Shown: positions 13,622 to 16,988 of the stretch, one piece after another
Position numbering within the stretch: position 1 is the first letter of the stretch
Layout: each line of letters opens with the position of its first letter
Source of the DNA: Treponema sp.
GTDB lineage: Bacteria > Spirochaetota > Spirochaetia > Treponematales > Treponemataceae
DNA length: 16,988 nt
Direction: 5' to 3'
Assembly: GCA_016290335.1 (NCBI GenBank)
Contig: JAEETM010000074.1
Coordinates: forward strand, 1 to 16,988
Program-made: the position numbers and the translations under genes
The notes under the pieces: model-generated
Databases searched by the model: none
What the model was told of the DNA's origin: nothing
What the model saw: the letters and a program-made list of their open reading frames with translations, nothing else

Positions 13622-15799
13622 ATGTACAGTTTTGACAATATCAGTTTGAAGCAGGACAACAAGCGTTGGTTCCCTGTGATGGGAGAAATACACTATTCCC
13701 GATATCCGCACGAATACTGGCGCGAAAGCCTTTTGAAAATGAAGGCGGGCGGTGTGGATGTTGCCTCGACTTATGTAATCTGGATTCATCATGAGGAGAT
13801 TGAAGACGAGTATGATTTTTCCGGTGACAGAGATTTAAGGTTGTTTGTTCAAACCTGCAAGGAATGTAAAATCAAGCTGTGGCTCAGAATAGGACCTTGG
13901 GTTCATGCTGAGGTTAGGAACGGCGGTTTCCCAGACTGGCTTTTAAAAAAGGATTTTAAAGTACGAACAAACGATGAACGCTATTTTGCCATTATTGAAA
14001 AATGGTACAAAAAAATATATGAGCAGGTACAAGGGCTTTTTTATTCAGATGCGGAGCCGGATAATCCAATAATCGGGGTTCAGATTGAAAATGAGTTTGG
14101 TCACTGTGGCGGTTTATATGATGAGAGCGGAGAAATCCATATGCAGCGGCTCACTAAAATGGCTAAAGAAATAGGATTTACAGTTCCATTTTATTCTGCA
14201 ACTGGCTGGGGGGGAGCAAGAACCGGCGGGCTTATTCCAGTAATGGGTGGCTACTGTGATGCTCCTTGGGATCCTCGTACAACAGAAATTGAACCAAGCG
14301 GAAACTATATCTTTACTTATGAGCGTAATGACCATAATATCGGCAGCGACTTTGGACTTGGTGAAGGAATTACCTTTGCTCAAGAAAAGTTCCCCTACCT
14401 TACTGCAGAACTGGGTGGCGGACTCCAGATGACAAAGCATCGAAGAACAGTTGCAACGGCCAAGGATATAGGAGCTGTTTCCCTTGTAAAGATAGGAAGC
14501 GGAGTAAAGCTGCTTGGCTATTATATGTATCACGGTGGAACAAACCCAGATGGAAAGCTTACTTCTTTGGAAGAATCAAAAGCAACTGGTTCACTAAATG
14601 ATTTGCCAGAAAAATCCTATGATTTTAATGCACCAGTTCGTGAATACGGGCAGCTTGCACCTGTTTATAAGGAGTTGAAGCTTCTGTTTTATTTTGTTCA
14701 TGATTTTGGTTCAGAGCTTTGCGAATTACCAGCCTTAATTCCAGAAGACAATCCATTGAAACCTGAAAATCTTAGCGATTTACGTTACGCTTTTAGGACG
14801 GATGGAAAAAGAGGTTATGCTTTTATAAATAATTATGTACGGCTAAAAAAAATGCCGGTACATAAAAAAGTAGAGCTTAAGCTTCCTGACGAAAAGACAA
14901 GGCTTCCTCTTATGGATATTAATCCTGATGAATATTTTTTTGTTCCATTTAATATGTGCTTTGGTGGAGTGAAGATTCTTTCTGCCGAATGTTCACCTTT
15001 GTGTATGCTTCCTGATGGAACAGTTGTATTTTATGCAAGAGAGTATTCTGAACGGAAAAATGCTTTTTTCAACTTTGAGAAAGAAGAAGCCATGAAAAAA
15101 AATCCTTCTATAAAATACCTTGTGCTCAGTCGTGAAAATGCCCTAAATGCCTGGAAATTCAAAAATCATCTTATAATAAGCGAAAACCCTGTTATTCCTC
15201 AAACAAAAGCTTCTGCCTTAATAAGTGGACGTGGAGAATGTAGCTTTAGCGTTTATCCAGATTTTAATAAGGCACCCAATGGATTTGAAAAATGTGGAGT
15301 TGAGAATCTGAATCTTGCTGAGGATTTACCTCCTGTTGAGTTTTCAGTTTACAGAAGCACAAAAAAGATAGTTCAGCCTTATTCAAAGGAAATAAGCTTT
15401 AATCTTATACAGACTAGCGAAGATAAGAAATCCTATAAGCTGTCGCTTTCTAAGCTGGTTGACAGTTTTATTACCGAACAAAAACAAGCAGAGCTTAGTG
15501 ATTGTTTTATAAAAATAAATTACCTTGGAGAATCTGCCCGTCTTTATGCATTGCAGAAGGGGAAAAAGGTGCTTATTGCCGATAATTATTTTTCTGGAAC
15601 AGAATACACCTGGGAAATAGGTTTAAAACGCTTTATTAATACCGACATCTCCTTTGAAAATCTGGAGCTTGAGCTTTTTACCCTACATTCCAGTGATAAA
15701 ATCTATTTTGAAAAACCAATTGATTTTACCGAAAAGAACTTATGCAGCCTTATATCTGTAAATACCGAATACGAATGGACTTTACTTCTTAAGGATTAA
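13622..15799 (+). CDS. GH35 beta-galactosidase, cytoplasmic
   Basis: A 725-residue enzyme without signal peptide, so it acts in the cytoplasm on imported oligosaccharides, releasing galactose from non-reducing ends. The GH35 catalytic barrel is at the N-terminus (about 15-345): GEIHYSRYPHEYW, a DVASTYVIWIHHE stretch, DFSGDRDLRLFV, LRIGPWVHAEVRNGGFPDW, acid/base E158 in QIENEFG and nucleophile E263 in YLTAELGGG, then YYMYHGGTNPDG. The C-terminal half is beta-rich and less conserved, and contains several cysteines, which suits a cytoplasmic protein. AAGGA lies upstream of the ATG. It follows the permease gene by 23 bp and completes the operon. Galactan loci in Bacillus use a GH42 enzyme at this step, so GH35 is a functional replacement. 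Exact linkage preference (beta-1,4 versus beta-1,3) cannot be read from the sequence. Confidence 0.93.
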   Translation: MYSFDNISLKQDNKRWFPVMGEIHYSRYPHEYWRESLLKMKAGGVDVASTYVIWIHHEEIEDEYDFSGDRDLRLFVQTCKECKIKLWLRIGPWVHAEVRNGGFPDWLLKKDFKVRTNDERYFAIIEKWYKKIYEQVQGLFYSDAEPDNPIIGVQIENEFGHCGGLYDESGEIHMQRLTKMAKEIGFTVPFYSATGWGGARTGGLIPVMGGYCDAPWDPRTTEIEPSGNYIFTYERNDHNIGSDFGLGEGITFAQEKFPYLTAELGGGLQMTKHRRTVATAKDIGAVSLVKIGSGVKLLGYYMYHGGTNPDGKLTSLEESKATGSLNDLPEKSYDFNAPVREYGQLAPVYKELKLLFYFVHDFGSELCELPALIPEDNPLKPENLSDLRYAFRTDGKRGYAFINNYVRLKKMPVHKKVELKLPDEKTRLPLMDINPDEYFFVPFNMCFGGVKILSAECSPLCMLPDGTVVFYAREYSERKNAFFNFEKEEAMKKNPSIKYLVLSRENALNAWKFKNHLIISENPVIPQTKASALISGRGECSFSVYPDFNKAPNGFEKCGVENLNLAEDLPPVEFSVYRSTKKIVQPYSKEISFNLIQTSEDKKSYKLSLSKLVDSFITEQKQAELSDCFIKINYLGESARLYALQKGKKVLIADNYFSGTEYTWEIGLKRFINTDISFENLELELFTLHSSDKIYFEKPIDFTEKNLCSLISVNTEYEWTLLLKD

Positions 15800-15833
15800 A
15801 ACTCTAATGCAGAGAAAGGAAAGCAGTAAACAG

Positions 15834-15862
15834 TTGTTAAAAACGCTCTGATTTATTAAATT
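15834..15862 (+). promoter_or_regulatory. Weak candidate promoter of the htrA gene
   Basis: TTGTTA (15834-15839), a 17-bp spacer and TAAATT (15857-15862), 4/6 at each hexamer. It would start transcription about at the ATG at 15869, which has no visible Shine-Dalgarno sequence. The match is weak for AT-rich DNA. No convincing terminator is seen between the GH35 gene and this point, so readthrough is also possible. Confidence 0.25.
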
Positions 15863-15868
15863 ATAAGT

Positions 15869-16988
15869 ATGAAATTATATACACGAAGTCAGTTGATTAT
15901 ATCCTTGTGTGCAGGTGTTGTGCTTACAGCTGGAATTACAGCATTTATTTGTTTGAAAGTTGCAAATGGTAAAAAAGAGGTTACGGGAAAGGAAGTTCAG
16001 GTTTCCGAAAACGAAAAGGCGCAGTCAGCAATATCAGCAGCAGAAGAAAGTGGTAAAAGCTTACAAACTGCACAGGCTGCCCAGACCGAAAATTATAATG
16101 ATAACGAACTTACTCTTGCCGAGCTGGAGCAGAATCCGACGGTAATAATTCCGGTAAGCAGCGGCAACAATTCCTATACACAGGATGAAGTTCAAAATAT
16201 AAACGTTTATTCCGCATGCAACGAGGCGGTTGTAAATATTAACACAAAGGTTATGGCCTACGACTGGTTCCTTGATCCTTACGTTCAGGATGGCGGTAGT
16301 GGTAGTGGTTCTATAATTGACAAGCGTGGTTATATTCTTACAAATGTTCACGTAATTCAAGGTGCTACAAAAATCTATGTTTCTTTGTTTGATGGAACTC
16401 AGTATGAAGCAGAAGTTGTCGGTCAGGACTTAGACAGCGATTTAGCTGTTATAAAGTTTACTCCGCCGGAAAACCTTGTCCTAAAAACAATTTCCTTTGG
16501 AGATTCAAGCAATCTTAAGGTTGGGCAAAAGGTAATTGCAATTGGAAATCCGTTTGGTATGGAAAGAACTATGACTACCGGTATTGTTTCGGGGCTTGGT
16601 CGTCCTATCCAAAACTCAAACAAGCGAATTATTCGAAATATGATTCAAACAGATACAGCAATTAATCCTGGAAACTCTGGTGGTCCTTTGCTGGATACAA
16701 ATGGCAGAATGATTGGTATTAATACAATGATTATGTCCAATTCCGGAAGCTCTGCGGGTGTTGGTTTTGCAGTACCTTCTGAAACAGCTGTACGTGTAGT
16801 TTCTGATTTAATTAAATACGGAAAAGTTCAGCGTGGTAGTATTGATGCCGTAATCATCCAGCTGAACAAAAGAATTGCACAGTATGTAGGACTTGATATT
16901 TCAAGCGGTATTCTTGTATCAAAGGTAGAAAAGGGCGGAAATGCAGAAAAAGCCGGTCTTAAAGGCGGAACGGAAGCTGTTTATTACG
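15869..16988 (+). CDS. degP: HtrA/DegP-type serine protease, 3' end missing
   Basis: An open frame of 373 codons running off the right edge. An N-terminal hydrophobic anchor (about 8-30, with cysteines but no good lipobox) and a polar linker (31-105) precede a trypsin-like domain with the complete triad: H161 in ILTNVHV, D191 in DSDLAVIKF, S270 in INPGNSGGPL. GSGSIID, GNPFGMERTMTTGIVSG and SAGVGFAVPS are typical of HtrA. A PDZ domain begins at about residue 320 (GLDISSGILVSKVEKGGNAEKAGL) and is cut by the window end. It should degrade or refold misfolded envelope proteins in the periplasm. The ATG at 15869 has no ribosome site; in-frame alternatives downstream would remove the membrane anchor, so I keep it. 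It is probably a housekeeping gene and not part of the galactan locus. Confidence 0.92.
   Translation, partial: MKLYTRSQLIISLCAGVVLTAGITAFICLKVANGKKEVTGKEVQVSENEKAQSAISAAEESGKSLQTAQAAQTENYNDNELTLAELEQNPTVIIPVSSGNNSYTQDEVQNINVYSACNEAVVNINTKVMAYDWFLDPYVQDGGSGSGSIIDKRGYILTNVHVIQGATKIYVSLFDGTQYEAEVVGQDLDSDLAVIKFTPPENLVLKTISFGDSSNLKVGQKVIAIGNPFGMERTMTTGIVSGLGRPIQNSNKRIIRNMIQTDTAINPGNSGGPLLDTNGRMIGINTMIMSNSGSSAGVGFAVPSETAVRVVSDLIKYGKVQRGSIDAVIIQLNKRIAQYVGLDISSGILVSKVEKGGNAEKAGLKGGTEAVYY

Noticed and set aside
14114..14533. 139-codon open frame on the minus strand within the GH35 gene
   Set aside because: It lies opposite the catalytic core of a well-conserved enzyme, with no promoter, ribosome site or recognisable domain.
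15811..15858. Possible terminator after the GH35 gene (CAGAG paired with CTCTG)
   Set aside because: Only 5 bp of stem with a loop of more than 30 nt and no U-tract.

Overview
The window looks like chromosomal DNA from a host-associated (rumen or gut type) spirochaete, most likely a Treponema. This is inferred from the low GC content, the many lipoproteins with relaxed lipoboxes, the outer-membrane beta-barrel and the overall style of the proteins; no rRNA or marker gene is present to prove it. Apart from a partial divergent radC at the left edge and a partial htrA/degP protease at the right edge, the whole window is one beta-1,4-galactan (pectic arabinogalactan) utilisation locus, with every gene on the + strand.

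Layout: (1) 1-183, 5' end of radC on the - strand. (2) 231-366, a strong sigma70-type promoter with an A-rich upstream stretch and a LacI-type operator. (3) 367-7333, a four-gene operon: a 1216-residue protein that joins a GH53 endo-beta-1,4-galactanase, an Ig-like linker, a CBM61-like galactan-binding module and a large C-terminal outer-membrane beta-barrel; two lipoproteins with sugar-binding-like folds; and a second GH53 enzyme made as a lipoprotein. (4) 7334-7553, a terminator hairpin with a promoter nested in it, then a second promoter, with two operators 50 bp apart. (5) 7554-8975, a probably abundant lipoprotein with a duplicated beta-sandwich unit. (6) 8986-9095, a terminator and the regulator's own promoter and operator. 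(7) 9096-15799, a LacI-family regulator, a three-gene ABC sugar importer (binding lipoprotein plus two permeases, without ATPase) and a cytoplasmic GH35 beta-galactosidase. (8) 15869-end, htrA/degP.

Proposed pathway (inference from families and context): the barrel-anchored and lipid-anchored GH53 enzymes cut galactan at the cell surface or in the periplasm. The lipoproteins hold the polymer or its fragments, and the barrel itself may anchor the enzyme or let oligosaccharides through the outer membrane. The ABC importer, probably powered by a shared MsmX/MalK-type ATPase encoded elsewhere, brings galacto-oligosaccharides into the cytoplasm, where the GH35 enzyme releases galactose. The LacI-type protein probably controls everything through a palindrome close to TTATCAACACGTGTTGATAA, found at four places (centres near 319, 7424, 7474 and 9033).

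The most unusual element is the single-polypeptide galactanase/outer-membrane barrel. It makes the locus a functional counterpart of a Bacteroidetes PUL, but without SusC or SusD and with an ABC importer.
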